Program-made: the position numbers and the translations under genes | The notes under the pieces: model-generated | Database searches by the model: none | The model's input: the letters and a program-made list of their open reading frames with translations, nothing else | What the model was told of the DNA's origin: nothing | Part shown: one piece after another, positions 46,680 to 58,923 of the stretch | Layout: the number at the start of each line of letters is the position of its first letter | How positions within the stretch are numbered: the first letter of the stretch is position 1 | Assembly: GCF_907164915.1 (NCBI RefSeq) | Contig: NW_025919593.1 | Span: 186,001 to 250,000 of the forward strand | Origin: Impatiens glandulifera | Taxonomy: Eukaryota > Streptophyta > Magnoliopsida > Ericales > Balsaminaceae | DNA: 64,000 nucleotides | Reading direction: 5' to 3'

Positions 46680-49406
46680 TGCTTCAACATCAACTTGTTC
46701 TAAGTCATTTGAATCTGTACTCCCACTCGAATCAAGGGAAATTTTTGTTCCATTGTCACATTCTTCTGATTCAAAATCATGCTCCTCATTTTCCCCTTTA
46801 GTTCCATGTAGATAATGTTGTTAGGGTCACGCAGGTTACTTACATCGTATGACCGAATATTCAATGGCAATTCGTTATGGATACTAGTTATATGAACCTC
46901 TTGTTGATACACCACATTATCATCGGTCCATTGTTCCTCCACTTTCCCTCTAGCTTTGGTTTTACATACGGACATCCAAGAGGATTGTCTTGATGTTTTG
47001 CTTGGATATGGACTATAGTACACTTGTATGGCTTGTTGTTCTAGAATGAATGGATCGTATCTAAGATACTTTCGCTTCAAGTTAACCTCAACAAGTCTAT
47101 AGTTATTGTCCAATCTTGTGCCCCTTGTTGGGTCAAACCACACACACTTAAATAAGACAACACCCATTTACGGTCCTGGATATTGAAGTTGTATGATCAC
47201 TTCTAGCAGTCCATAATATTCCGCATCATTTTCTTTGACACATACACCACTGTTTATGGTTGATCTATTAGACCTGTAATCTTTTGGCCTCCAAACATAT
47301 CCATTAACAAAATATATGGGAATAGAGGTAGCATGTGTTAGTGTCCCATAGGAAACATAATATAGTTCATTTTCTTCAAGAATCTACAAAACAGACCATT
47401 CTTAAGGTATTCATTCATTAGTAATTAAAGAAGATATGGAAAATCAAATTAATTCACCTGACATCGAAACCAAGTGACGAATTCTCTATCTATTGATGCA
47501 ACCTGTAATCCTTCTTTCAACTGGAAAAATGTACTGGATAGATAACAACATAAAATCCTGTTTTAAAATATGTAAGCAATTAATTATAGGTACCAACATA
47601 ATCAACATAAACACACCTATAATACGGTTCAACCTCGGGGCAATTTAGTAGAACATACGTGTGAGCCACCAATAACTCTTCACTATCTAAGTATCTTTTA
47701 CTTTTAGCTCCACTACTACGTCCAAGATAATTGAAAATGGACTTGGGAGGTTGTTTAAGGTTCACTGGTCCTTTTATATTTCTCTGTGGTATTCGTTGTT
47801 TACATTGAATATCTGGTTCAAAGTAGTGAGAAGCAAATGTCGTGATCTCTTGAAGAATGTAGGCATTGCAAATGGATTTATGGTGTGAAGAAACCTGCGA
47901 TAGGAGAAAACACTTATAAAGTATATATAAGATAATTTATAAACTAGTTTATTTAAATAGAAATACTCACCGTTCGAAAGGATACATCCATCGGTATTGA
48001 ACTAGTCCTCCAACATTTGCCTCGTATGGTAAATGCACGAGGAGGTGCTCCATTGAGTCGAAGAATGCTGGTGGAAATATTTTTGCTAAGTTACAAAGAA
48101 TAACCGGAGTCGCAAGTTCCAAGTTATCCATACTAGTTTTCGACAAAGTGGTAGAGCTTAGGTCATGCATAAAATTACTTAAATCTGTTAGTGTGGCCCA
48201 TACAAAGTTGGGGAGGAAATTCTTAAAAGCAATTGGCAAAAGTCTTTCTAGGAAAACATGACAGTCATGGCTCTTTAGACCGATCAACTTACAACCACTT
48301 CTATCTACACATCGTGATAAGTTGGATGCATATCCATCTGGGAATTTCAAACCCTTCAACCACTTGCAAAGAATTTTGTTATCATCTCTTGTTAAAGTGT
48401 ACACAACCTTACTCATTCTATTCATCCCGCTTTGTGGGTCTATGTGAAGTTCCAGACAGTTGCAAAGCAAGAATATGTCCTTCCTAGCATTAATATTGTC
48501 CTTTGTCCTCCCTTTAACATTCATCATAGTGTTATTATATTCTCAAATACATTTTTCTCCACATGCATAAAATCAATGTTGTGTCTTATGAGCAAACGTC
48601 CCCAATATGGCAACTTCCAGAAAATACTCTTCTTCGTCCACTTATGGAATACTCCATAACCTAGTGGATATCCATCAGGGTCTTCAAATGCAAACTTCAT
48701 TCCTGAGATAGCATTCCATAGTTCGACTCCTGTAGGCCTAGAAGGCATTTGGTTTCTGACGGTCTTCCCATGCAAAAAATGATTTGTATCGACTCTATAT
48801 GGATGATCTTGTGCCAAGAAGTGTCTATGAGAATCAAAATAGCATGGCTTCTTACCAAATTTTAAGGCGAAATGAATTAAAACTCTTCATACATATCGGG
48901 CATACATGGATACCATGAGTACTCCATCCAGACAACATTCCATAAGATGGGAAATCATTGATTGTCCATAACAACATTGCCCTTAAGTTAAATTGTTGAC
49001 CTCTACATACATCAAAAGTACGAACACCTTCACTCCACAACATCTTTAGTTCTGCCATTAGAGGCTGTAAGTAGATGTCTATATTTTTTCCAGGACTCTT
49101 CGGCCCCGGGATAATGAGCGAAATAAACATGTATGGTGCCTTCATGCACATTCTGGGTGGCAAATTATATGGGGTCAAAATGACAGGCCAACAAGAATAA
49201 GGCCTCCTATACTATCCAAATGGAGCAAATCCATCAGAACACAAACCCAAACAAACATTTCGTGGCTCTCTAGAGAAATTCGGGTATGCTTCATTGATAT
49301 TTTTCCATTCAATGCAATCTAATGGGTGACACATTACATTATCGTTTTTCCATTCATTGATAAATTTTCCTTTATACCATGTCTTTTCTTTATATTCTCG
49401 ACTCAT
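46680..49406 (-). pseudogene. CACTA TNP2-type transposase with DUF4218 and DUF4216 regions, decayed
   Basis: Minus-strand blocks in order. 49406-49212 ends SREPRNVCLGLCSDGFAPFG then TAG. 49178-48852 has LTPYNLPPRMCMKAPYMFIS, LIIPGPKSPGKNID and LLWTINDFPSYGMLSGWST. 48817-48524 has FWKLPYWGRLLIRHNIDFMH. 48527-47967 is DUF4218-like (LKSHDCHVFLERLLPIAFKN, YRWMYPFER). 47560-47460 holds VASIDREFVTWFRCQ. 47290-46700 is DUF4216-like (YYGLLEVIIQLQYPG, VVLFKCVWFDPTRG). TNP2 cuts at CACTA ends. The stop at 49212, frame changes and missing joins make it non-functional as one frame, although some breaks may be introns. Confidence 0.92.
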
Positions 49407-50605
49407 TTACTTGGCTGGATTTTTTTATTTTTGTTCGTTTGTATTGATGCAGATGCAGATGTAAGGATCTGGTTTGTTGCTATTATATACTTTCATATCA
49501 GGAGTTCCATTAGCGTATGTTTTGTGGTATCGACCACTCTACAAGGCTTTTAGGTAATTAAAAAGCTAATATTGTTAAACTTTATAGTTGGTTCATAGAA
49601 AGTAACATCTCTTTAATGATAATTTTTAAATAGAAATGAGTTATGTTCTCGATTTTTAGTATCATATCTTATTATCTACAAGAATGAAAGTTCCCTGAGG
49701 TTTGAGTGGTTTTTCCTCTTCTATATGGTAAACACTACTACTATACTCTAAATAGTGTAAATGGTGCTCAAAATTAATATACACTCTTAGTTATGCTTAT
49801 ATTGATCCTGGCTACAAGATCATTTTATTGTTATACCCTATTAATGGGTCTGAATTGGTTAATTTAATTACTCGGATACTACATCAATCCTCCTCTCAAC
49901 AAAGTACACATTGAGACATTTTATTTTCATTTTAATTCTAATATGGACAATCCTTTTTGCCTAATGTTATGATTTTCTATCATTTTCTTCACTTCTCTCA
50001 AATTTTCATTGCCTGAAACTTACATAAAAAATGGTCGATGGAAAGGAAGTTATTCTTGCAGGTAGACTTCACAACTTTGGTTCAGAGCTGTTGCTGCTGC
50101 TTTTTCTTCCCATCCTAGGTATTACTAGGACTTGGCTAACTGTATATTTTACTAAAATGAAAATAATCAGGCTTATAAAAAGGATTTATGAACCAGGATG
50201 AGGGTCGATCCAAAAATCATTTAGACAAATATTTGAGTGAAGGGTATAATTTGATTATCCTATTTAATTTATTAGTGTTTAGGGATATTATATATGAGTT
50301 AGTCCCTAAAAACTTAGCATTTTACATATACATTTATCAATGATATACTAAACTGAACATTTTACATTTTAGTTATATGTTATGCCTGGAGTATGATGGG
50401 ATGAAAATTGACTTCTAAACTATGTATTTTATTAAATTAGCTCCCTAAATGCTCAAATAAATATTATGTAAATTAAAAATGCGCCTCAATGTAGAGTGTT
50501 CTTGTCATATATAAGTTAGTTTCTGAAAATTGAGCATTAATAAGAGAATAAGTTGAATTAATGTTTCATTGTTTTATATGATTATGTAAAAGACATTTGA
50601 TTGCA
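49407..50605. promoter_or_regulatory. intergenic region between two divergent CACTA genes
   Basis: About 1.2 kb separates TNP2 (-) from the second gene (+), so it should hold both promoters. It contains no open frame of note; TATA-like ATATAT words are too common to choose one. First exons of either gene may lie here. Confidence 0.4.
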
Positions 50606-52792
50606 GAAGAGGAAACAAAAGAAGATGATTCTAATGCATCAGTTTCCGTATCAGAATCAACAGGAACTGAATCTGACTTAGAGATTCGACAGGCACATAA
50701 AAAAACTAAATCACCAAAGGACACTGATCCAATTTTAAAGTACAGAGCTGTTAGAAGGCAACCCCCGAGTACAAATAAGGATGTGGATACCTTAGTACCA
50801 AAAAAACTAGGACAAAGGTGGTTGCACAAACTAGCTACAATGCCCCTGCACTTGTAAACGATAATGTGGCGCCTACGAGGTCTAACCCTAACGGTAATAA
50901 GAAGGCCAACAAACCGCATAGAGACAATGCTAGATTGGCACAAACTGTCTTGAACCAAATTAAAGAGGTGTCTACAAGGATGAACAAAGACACAAATGAT
51001 GTGCACGTAGTGAAGTACAGAACCAAGACACATCATTCAAAAACTTTAAATCCTACCATGGATGAGCAGATAGACTTGAGAACTAGAACAAAAAAACCGA
51101 CAAGTAAGACACCAATCATGGATGGGACAGCAAGGAAAAGGGCAAATGTTCCATCTAATGTGGAAACGCAGAATGATCAGACAATGGTTATTCCATCGAA
51201 TACAGGGTTAACAGGGCAATCATCAAGGCCAAAAATGGTTTGCGTTCAACCAAACTTCCAACTCATTACTTCTGAAGGATTTTAAAGTCAGATTGAAAGT
51301 GACCTACCATCCACAGTTCTTGAAACTCAACTTGACACAGATTTATCCCAACCACCTTCGGATACTAATGATCATCCTATTTCAGAAACTGAAGTAGCTG
51401 AGGACGAGGATATGACTAAGCCTTTTATTTCTATAGAGGGTGATAAGTGAGTAGGAAGACTACCATTTCATTATTTCATTGTTTTAATTATGAACTTACA
51501 ATTTGTTATTCAAAATGCAGCTTTGAGCCAGACATCACCTGAGATATAAATCGAATTATTACATCTTTATGGAGGGGTTCTTATTTCAATTAGAACCAGG
51601 TCCCCCAAGACATTAAAGATGTTTGGTGGAGACATTTTGCGGTATGTCAAAAAACCTTATTTCGATTAATAACAATTACATAAAAAATTGTATGAACCTC
51701 TTGTTTATTAGCCCTGTTCACTACATTTGTAGAACACTTTTCGATGGGAACTATCCATGGAACAATTTGTCAATAAACTATTTCGAAAAAAAACAAGTGC
51801 CAAGATTAGAAACTTCGTGAATAGAGCGAAGAAAAAAATGAAGAAGCCCTCACACGTGACAATTGAAGACTGGGATTTAATGAAAGTTAAATTCATGGAA
51901 AATGAGTACATGAAGAAGTGTACAAAGGTGCAGACTCATAGATTGAAGTACACCAAAGAAGGTGGAGCTGCATACTGTGGGGGATAATTAAATGTAAATG
52001 AGCATCGGAAAAGATTGGTCGGTAACTAAAACAGTTCATTCATTACATTTAAAGTTTATGGTGATTTCACTTTACATATACATTATTTACTAAATTATAG
52101 GCTATTCAACTTAAAAGACAGCCCACTGTCTTAGAGGTCTTTCGAAGGACATTTCAAAAGAAAATCGGGGGTTGGAGTGGTAAAAGAGTAGAAGAGTTGG
52201 CGGTTTGTATTCACAAAATTATTATTAAACGTATATTAATTTACTAATGCATAGAAGAATAACATCACTAATTACTTTTTCTGAAAATTATTAGATGTAG
52301 GAAAATTTTGAGCAAGTGAAACAAACTCAAGAATCACTGTCAGAAGGAGAAAGAAAAAGCGATTATGATCTTTGGATTGAAGCGGCTGGAGGTCCCACAA
52401 ATGGAAGGGTGTTTGGACTAGGTTTTGTGGGAAAAAGTAAAAGTTGGAGCGCGGGTCCATCAAACACTAAACTTTCTTTAGAGGTTTTCCAGCTGAAGAC
52501 ATGGAATGAAGAGAAAGAAACTTTAATTGCAGCACAAGAAGTGAAAATTGTAGCTCAAGAAGAGGAAATTAAAGCTCACAAGGAAGAGATTGAAGCTCAA
52601 AAGGAACGGATAACTGCTCAGGATGAAGAGATTGAGAACTTAAAGGTAAAACAAGAAAGTCTCACGGAAGAGAATAAAGAGCGTGACCAAAAAATGAATA
52701 CAATGAGTGAGCAGTTGGCAATGTTAATGAGGATATATGATAACTCAGGTGTATCCATGTCCGGTGGGTTTTCCCTTACCCAGGGAAAGTAG
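50606..52792 (+). pseudogene. second CACTA gene (Ptta/En-Spm 'transposase 24' type), probably decayed
   Basis: After an acceptor (GATTGCAG, to 50605) an acidic Ser/Glu-rich region (SVSVSESTGTESDLEI) passes through a poly-A frameshift near 50801 into a Lys/Thr-rich linker (50818-51285) with a stop at 51285. 51757-51987 (KIRNFVNRAKKKMKKPSHVT then IEDWDLMKVKF) matches the plant transposase 24 signature. 52085-52200 continues it (TVLEVFRRTFQKK). 52316-52792 reads DLWIEAAGGPTNGRVFGLG, typical of these proteins, then a long Gln/Glu coiled coil. Family members bind subterminal repeats. Introns explain some breaks. Confidence 0.75.
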
Positions 52793-53589
52793 CACAAATT
52801 TATGCAATCATTCGGGTATGCTCTTAATTAACAAACTAATTTAAATTGTTATATTAGTAATTCGTTACATAATTTGAAACATCAAAATACCACAGGTTAC
52901 ATACTTTTGACATGCGTGGAAATCAACATTTGACGATGAAGGTAATTATTGTATATATATATGAAATGTTTTTGGTATGTTCACAATATATAATATGTTT
53001 GTTAGTAAATGCATCCTTTAGACTTATCGTTCATAATAAAAGTGACATGTATTTTAATGTGTTATGCAGGTTGATTTAGGAAGAAGAGAAAACAATCAAG
53101 GGGCACATTTTTTGGATGCATATTTTGATGGCGGTAAATGGATTAGTTTTTGATATGTTCTGAATTAGTCAAATATAAGGAGTAGATGCGTTTTGGATTA
53201 GTAGGGTAATCTATCTTTTTGGTTTAATACACTTTCATGTGTTTCTATATATGTCTTTCATGTTAAAACATATTTTCGTTTTTGAATTTAAAATATATAC
53301 ACGAATGATTTTGTTGTGTTCATATTTAATTGAATTTAGTTATTATAATTGTTTTTGCTAAATGGTTTTGAAAACCAGGGAAGACTATTTCATAATTTTT
53401 TCTTGGGAATTAATAAACATATTGCGATTAAAATAAGAATATATAATAAAAATAATAATTTTTAAACAGAATAAAGAAAGTCGTAAAATGAGTGGTTATT
53501 CAACGATATTCAATATCCGTCGCACTATTTCAAATTTAAATGGAAAAATTAAAGGAATATATAATTTACTGAATGGAAAAGAAATTTCT
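52793..53589. other. 3' flank of the second CACTA gene
   Basis: Two short spliced-looking pieces (to 52941, and 53071-53155 after TTATGCAG) may be 3' exons or UTR; otherwise AT-rich. Confidence 0.35.
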
Positions 53590-53594
53590 AAAAG

Positions 53595-54130
53595 TTTAAC
53601 TAAAGTATTGGCTACTTATTTTGATGACAAAAATAATTATTAAACGTGTAACTAAATTAATAGTTAATCATCTTTATTTGTGAAGAAAAATATTAAATTT
53701 TTAACTAAAGTAATGGCTACTTATATTATATTATAAAATAAAATACTAAACTATTAACTAAAGTAATGGCTACTTTTCTTTTTTAGCAAAAGGAAATGTG
53801 AAGCATATAACTAAATTAATGGCTATCGTTCTTCAATAGCAAAATAAAATAATAAACTTGTAACTACATTAGTGGCTAACTATCTTGAATAGAAAAAAGA
53901 AATAATAAACCTTTAACTAAAGTAGTGGCTACTTTCCTACCATGGCTAAAATAAATATTAAACATATAGCTAAAATAATAGCTATTTATCTTCGTTTAAA
54001 ACTTGAAATATGAAAATTTTAACTAAAGTGATGGCAAAATAAAATATTAAAATTATAAGTAAACTAATAGCAACTTAATAATTAATGAAATTATAGCTAA
54101 AGTAATGGCTATAGCTAACAAAACATTTTA
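53595..54130 (+). repeat. CACTA right subterminal repeats
   Basis: The motif TAACTAAAGTAATGGCTACT and close variants recur about every 50-70 bp (near 53597, 53700, 53756, 53808, 53861, 53916, 53972, 54019, 54088). Clusters of a short motif within about 1 kb of the end are the binding sites for TNPA-class proteins in En/Spm. Confidence 0.8.
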
Positions 54131-54429
54131 TTAGATCAGTATGTTAAAAAAAAAATTAATAGCAAAATTAATGGTCACGTACTCAGAACAATATTCTTAA
54201 GAAAAAGTCGGAGAAACAATTTCTAAAACTCGAGTCACAAAAAATTATTCTAAACAAATCGTATAAGTAATTGAAAATTTAGCCACGCGTGAAAAATGTT
54301 TCATTATTGCAAGGTCGCAAATAATAAAGGTAGAACGTTGTTTATCGCTAAACAAATTGTAAAATATTCAATTTGATGAAAAAATAATGGCAAGTCAGGG
54401 TGTCGCATTTCACCCAAATTTTTGTAGTG

Positions 54430-54624
54430 TTGATTTTGTTTTGTCTTTGTTTATTTATGTTGGACTCCTTCCTGTTCTAAAAATCAGAATTTTTTTAATG
54501 TTGTTTAATTATATTTAGTAATAATTAAATAGAACATATATATAATATTGGTAATTGTGACTTTCAAGGTAACAAATATTTTGGTTTTATTTTCATAATA
54601 ACAAACACTCCAACTCACACAATA
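54430..54624. other. flank of the CACTA element
   Basis: No feature recognised. Confidence 0.5.
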
Positions 54625-54912
54625 GTGATAAGTTTCTTCACACATTCTCACATTTTGAACATTCAAGTCGAAATTTCAATTGGAGCAACTTTTGATGCAG
54701 ACGTCGTTGGTGTTGTCGTCGTCGTCGGATCATGTATCGATCCAACAGAGACACCATTTGTTGCAGCTAGGCATATACAGATAAATTGGAAACAATGCGC
54801 AAATGGAGTACCACAATATAATATACACTGTAAATCTGAGGTACATAGGCTGGGAAGTCTTGCTCCAGAAATTGTGACCATACCTAACATTCATTACATA
54901 TTAAGAAAATAA
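54625..54912 (+). CDS. short unrecognised open frame
   Basis: 95 codons with a GTC/GTT-rich VVGVVVVVG stretch from a (GTC)n microsatellite. No family recognised. The opposite frame (54890-54663) is also open, so neither direction is favoured. Probably a non-functional fragment. Confidence 0.15.
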   Translation: MISFFTHSHILNIQVEISIGATFDADVVGVVVVVGSCIDPTETPFVAARHIQINWKQCANGVPQYNIHCKSEVHRLGSLAPEIVTIPNIHYILRK

Positions 54913-55561
54913 ATTATAAAGATTAATAATAAATATTTGTAGGACGAGAGATTTATGCTTAAATAACATTACTTAATCAAATATCATTTTATTCTCATAC
55001 ATTACATTCCTTAATTAATTAACCACAATATTAAAATATAATTTATTTTATGATTATATATTAATATTTTTTTTTGTAACTTTTTTTACCTATATTTTTT
55101 TCACCTTTAAAATCATCACGAATCATTAATTTTCAAATAATGCATGTCATTTGAATAATCTAAATTCGAAGAAGTCTTACCTATCACCATAATAAAGAAA
55201 GTAATCTTCAGAAAACCCATCTTCATGTTACTTCTTTTAATGTTTGTACCTTTAAACTTTAGTAATATAGAATTTTATTTGGATTCTATTTTCTCATTGT
55301 AATATATAGTGAACATTTCTTTTCATTATTTAAAAGATTTTGATTCACACAATCTACTTTAAATTTATTAATTCACACAATCTACTTTAAATTTATTATT
55401 CACACAATCTACTTTAATGGATATTGTGAATCAACTATTTTTAAATTTGAAGAGGAGTATGACATATTTTTATTTGTTTTTCATTGACAAAAGGTATCAC
55501 ATTAATAAAAAGTATTTGACAAAAATAATATCTTCAATTTTAAAAAATAAAATTTATCACA
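54913..55561. repeat. AT-rich intergenic with a 27-bp tandem triplet
   Basis: ATTCACACAATCTACTTTAA occurs at 55343, 55371 and 55398. No gene. Confidence 0.7.
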
Positions 55562-55832
55562 CAGTGTCGACCCTGAGATTTGGGCTGCCCCAGCCTCGGG
55601 TAAAAAAAAAAGATCGAAAATATTGTTGCACTAAGCCTATTTTAAAAATGGATTAAAAAAATAGTTTGTAATAAAATTTGAACCCACATTCAACTAAATA
55701 TTTTAAATACTTATCTTTCACCACTAAATTATAACACTTTTTTTTTTTAAAATTATAACAAATTTAATAAAAATATCTTACTAATTTTAATAGTCTAGGG
55801 AGTGGGCTACCCTAGCCCTGGAACCGGCCCTG
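55562..55832. mobile_element. 271-bp MITE, hAT-like termini
   Basis: The left end CAGTGTCGACCCTGAG and the inverted right end CAGGGCCGGTTCCAGGG share CAG.G.CG... Both lead into GGGCTGCCCCAG / GGGCTAGGGTAG words. ATCACA directly precedes the left end (55556-55561) and follows the right end (55833-55838), extending to ATCACACA if the first two bases of the element are counted. The interior is AT-rich and non-coding. Confidence 0.65.
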
Positions 55833-55839
55833 ATCACAC

Positions 55840-56817
55840 ATATTTAAGATTTAATCCAAACAAACCTAAGTCTAAGAATAAAAAAGAACTTTAAGCTATG
55901 TATAAAATGCCCACCTATTTACGACACCCTCCTCTTTATTAATAATTTTCTACCCCAAACCCTTATAATAGGATTAATAAATTTTAAAAATATATTAAAT
56001 AACCTATATTTACAAAATATATCCAACCATGCATATTGAAAAGTTGACCAATCCCTTCTAATCCATTAATATCCCCCAGACCCTTTGTGGCTATGTATAT
56101 ATTTGTAAATAAGAAGGAAAATAAGAGAAAAATGAGTCATTCTTTTTTAAGTTACACATGTTTATTTATAAAAAAAATAATTATTATATAAAATATATTT
56201 AAATAACAATCTGTATATTTTTAAAAATCTAACACAATAATATACTACTCTAATTAACAACTTAATCTACCATTTGCTAAGTTAGAGATTAAAAAAAATG
56301 TTTGGTTTTCTTAGGAAGAATTTCTCACTTTTTTATTTCATCTCATTCCCTTTATTTATCATAATCTGATGAATATGATTTTGTGCAATCTACTAAGTAA
56401 GTTTATTTTGGTTCATGATTATTTAAGTATTAATTTAATGTAACAAATAACGTGTATGTACACGTAATGTGTAAATTATTTTATTTGATAATGTATATAA
56501 ATTAGTTCATTAAAAACTTTGGAATTTTAAATTAAATTAGAGGAAGTTATCCTTCATTATGATATACAATATATTTTAATTCATTATAGTTAAATTTACA
56601 CATTAAATTATATGGTTACAATATTCTTTATAATAACATTTTAATGAATAAATAAAATATAGTCCATATTATTTATATTCATACTAATAAGTTTTAAGTT
56701 ATTTTTATGACATATGACTTGTTATCTTTAGAGATCCCTAAATATATTTTTTCTGTTCAGAATTTACAACATTAAGAGTTATGAAGGACAAAAAGGTTTA
56801 GAAGAATCTATAAAGAT
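55840..56817. other. intergenic, AT-rich
   Basis: Nothing recognised. Confidence 0.6.
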
Positions 56818-57380
56818 TTTTTTTTGAAAAACGACTTAACATCATTTCATTAAAAAATTTTAAGAATGGAAAAAAACTCACGAGTTTAAGAGATCATTCT
56901 AGACAGACCTAAAATGATTTTGAAGTCGTATCATTCCGAATAAAAGCAAAAATGTAAATGAACTATCTGACTATAATGTTTTTGTTTATAATGATTTCAG
57001 TAAACGGTAAATTTCAATTCCTACTGATATTCCAATTATGTTCTGTACTTGGAACTTTTCTCCACGTTCCCGCAAGTGCACCACAATCCGAGACTATGTC
57101 TCTCCATAATTCTTCAACACTTCTGCGGGTTCTACCATAGACTCTCGCATTATGTTCTTGCCAAATGTTGTAAACTACTACTCCAAAGCCGCACTTGAAT
57201 ACGTTTGTTGTGAATCTGTTTCCTTTGGCTTTAAGTAGTGCTGCTTCATTGATATATTTCTTTCCATTCCTTCGAGAAACTTATCAGTTCCAGACTTTTA
57301 GAAACTCTGTCCCAAATTTGTAATGCTATACTACAGCTCATCTATAAGGACTTTTGGACGTTGTGTTAAAGGCGTCGTTC
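56818..57380 (-). pseudogene. LINE 3' relic with poly-A end
   Basis: The minus strand around 57260-57060 reads AKGNRFTTNVFKCGFGVVVY, NIWQEHNARVYG and SVEELWRDIVSDC. This is the typical end of plant LINE ORF2 after the zinc finger (..A.VYHIW.ERN.R.F....S.E.....I). It ends with A's on the minus strand (T run at 56818-56826). 5'-truncated. Confidence 0.78.
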
Positions 57381-57768
57381 AAACATTATGATTTATCGGT
57401 GATCAAATCAAGATACAAAAGTAATGACTGAAGGTAAATGCCCAATTCAATCAGGCTTAAGTTATTTTCCGATTTAATATTAATAAAGTTTTTATAGAAC
57501 CAATAAATCAATTTTAATTTTAAAGATTTTTAATTTGGTATGAGAACATATTTAAAATATTGTCTTGCTTAATTATCTTGAAATCACCTCTATTTGATAA
57601 TATGATTTCATTTGTTAAAGAGTACTTGCTACCACATCTTTAATGATTAGATTGTATATTCAATTTATAAACAACAATAAAACATTTATTGTGATTAATC
57701 ATATGTGGTGTATGATTAAATAGAATAAATATGAAATCACATTTCTTAATAACATAAGAAGTAAGAAA
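57381..57768. other. intergenic, AT-rich
   Basis: Nothing recognised. Confidence 0.5.
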
Positions 57769-57784
57769 CACTGGTAAAAAAAGG

Positions 57785-58190
57785 ATCTTTACCGACGGTT
57801 TTTCCCGAAGGTTTTCTAAACCTCTCCTAAATACTCCCGAGAGGAACAAATCCTTCGGAATTAAAAATAGATTCCGAATGGGGTGTAAAACCTTCGGGTT
57901 TATTAATTATTACCGAAAGTTCTACAAAGAACTTTCGGTTTTTAACTTCCCAAAAAACCCAAAAAAATTCTAAGTCTTGGGTTTGAGTTATATGCGAAGG
58001 TTTTAGGCAAAACCTTCGGTTTTGAAATCCCTTGGTTTTTTAAATGCGAAGGTTATTCAAAGAACCTTCGGTTTTGCTAATAAAAAAAAAATTCAAATTT
58101 TTGAAATTGGTTTTTCCGAAGGTTATTTAATAAACCCTCGGTTTTGACTAATATCAAAATCGAAAGTTTTATGAAAACCTTCGGCCTCAA
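57785..58190 (+). repeat. left subterminal palindromic repeats
   Basis: Repeated GAAGGTTTT / AAAACCTTCGG words in both orientations, several as hairpins (for example around 57995-58020 and 58040-58075). Likely transposase-binding sites. Confidence 0.75.
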
Positions 58191-58194
58191 CCTC

Positions 58195-58213
58195 TATAAA
58201 TACAAACCCTAAC
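58195..58213 (+). promoter_or_regulatory. TATA box and telo-box-like motif of the small CACTA gene
   Basis: TATAAATA at 58195-58202 followed by AAACCCTAA. A CT- and CCG-rich leader follows, the usual look of a plant 5' UTR. Confidence 0.65.
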
Positions 58214-58474
58214 CCTTCTCTTTTTCATTCCGCTTCTCTCCTTTCTCTCTCTTCCGCCGCCACCGCCGCCGCCTGCCTCCTCCAAGCCGCGGGTTCTTCT
58301 CCTCTCTTCAGGTAATTTCTTTGATTTGGTTTTTTTGTTTTGTTTATTGTAAGATTTAGATTTTTCTTAAGTTTGTATATATATATATATATTATAGATC
58401 TAGATTTATGTTAGTTTACGTTATTTTGTTTGATGAATATATATATATACATATATCTGAAATGCATTTAGGAT

Positions 58475-58771
58475 ATGGGTGATGATTCGACATGGAAGAG
58501 ACTTCGGCGTACACCGGAGAAACTGCATCCGTGTTACCAGAATCTGATAACACAATCTGAAATTGCGGCACGTGAGGAAGAGGTCAGAAAGATGACGCTG
58601 GAAATGGAAGAAATCCGACTAAGGAATGCCGAAAGAGGTCGTTTGATTAGTGAAATCAAAGCGGACCGGGCCGAAATGTCTCAGAGATTAGAGAATCTCG
58701 AACAGGAACTTGTCTTGTTGAGGAGTCGACTGAATCAACCACCCCCTCCTTCCACCCCATCTAATAATTAA
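58475..58771 (+). CDS. 98-residue coiled-coil protein encoded inside the CACTA element
   Basis: The transcript is predicted to start after the TATA box at 58195, with an intron in the 5' leader (donor CAG|GTAATT at 58312, acceptor TTTAG at 58471). The ATG lies 4 bases into the second exon. The protein has a basic N-terminus (TWKRLRRTPEKLHPCYQ), a heptad-rich Glu/Arg/Leu middle (about residues 30-86) and a Pro-rich end (QPPPPSTPSNN). I recognise no family. Codons are balanced and the frame is unbroken, unlike the TNP2 gene next to it. It may be a short relative of the coiled-coil tail of CACTA DNA-binding proteins, or a captured host fragment. Confidence 0.6.
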   Translation: MGDDSTWKRLRRTPEKLHPCYQNLITQSEIAAREEEVRKMTLEMEEIRLRNAERGRLISEIKADRAEMSQRLENLEQELVLLRSRLNQPPPPSTPSNN

Positions 58772-58923
58772 TTTGTAGATTTTATTATGGATTTATGACA
58801 GTTATGTTTTAATATTTATGAATTATTGTTATTATGTTTGTTTTGTTTGGTTTAATATGTTTTATTAAATAATTATGTTTTGTTGACTTTTCACAATTTT
58901 TTTTAAAAAAAAAACCGCATCGC

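Larger units (their letters stand above)
43528..54429. mobile_element. complete CACTA (En/Spm) transposon, 10.9 kb
   Basis: The left end CACTAAAAAAAAAG at 43528 and the right end, reverse complement CACTACAAAAATTTGGG, ending at 54429, both start CACTA. Both carry TGCGA(T/C) 21-25 bp inside. The flanking 3 bp are TTG on both sides (43525-43527 and 54430-54432), matching the 3-bp duplication of the superfamily. Inside are, left to right, a 242-bp satellite, a PPR fragment, a TNP2 gene (-), a second CACTA-type gene (+) and right subterminal repeats. The genes are decayed, so it needs a helper. Confidence 0.8.
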
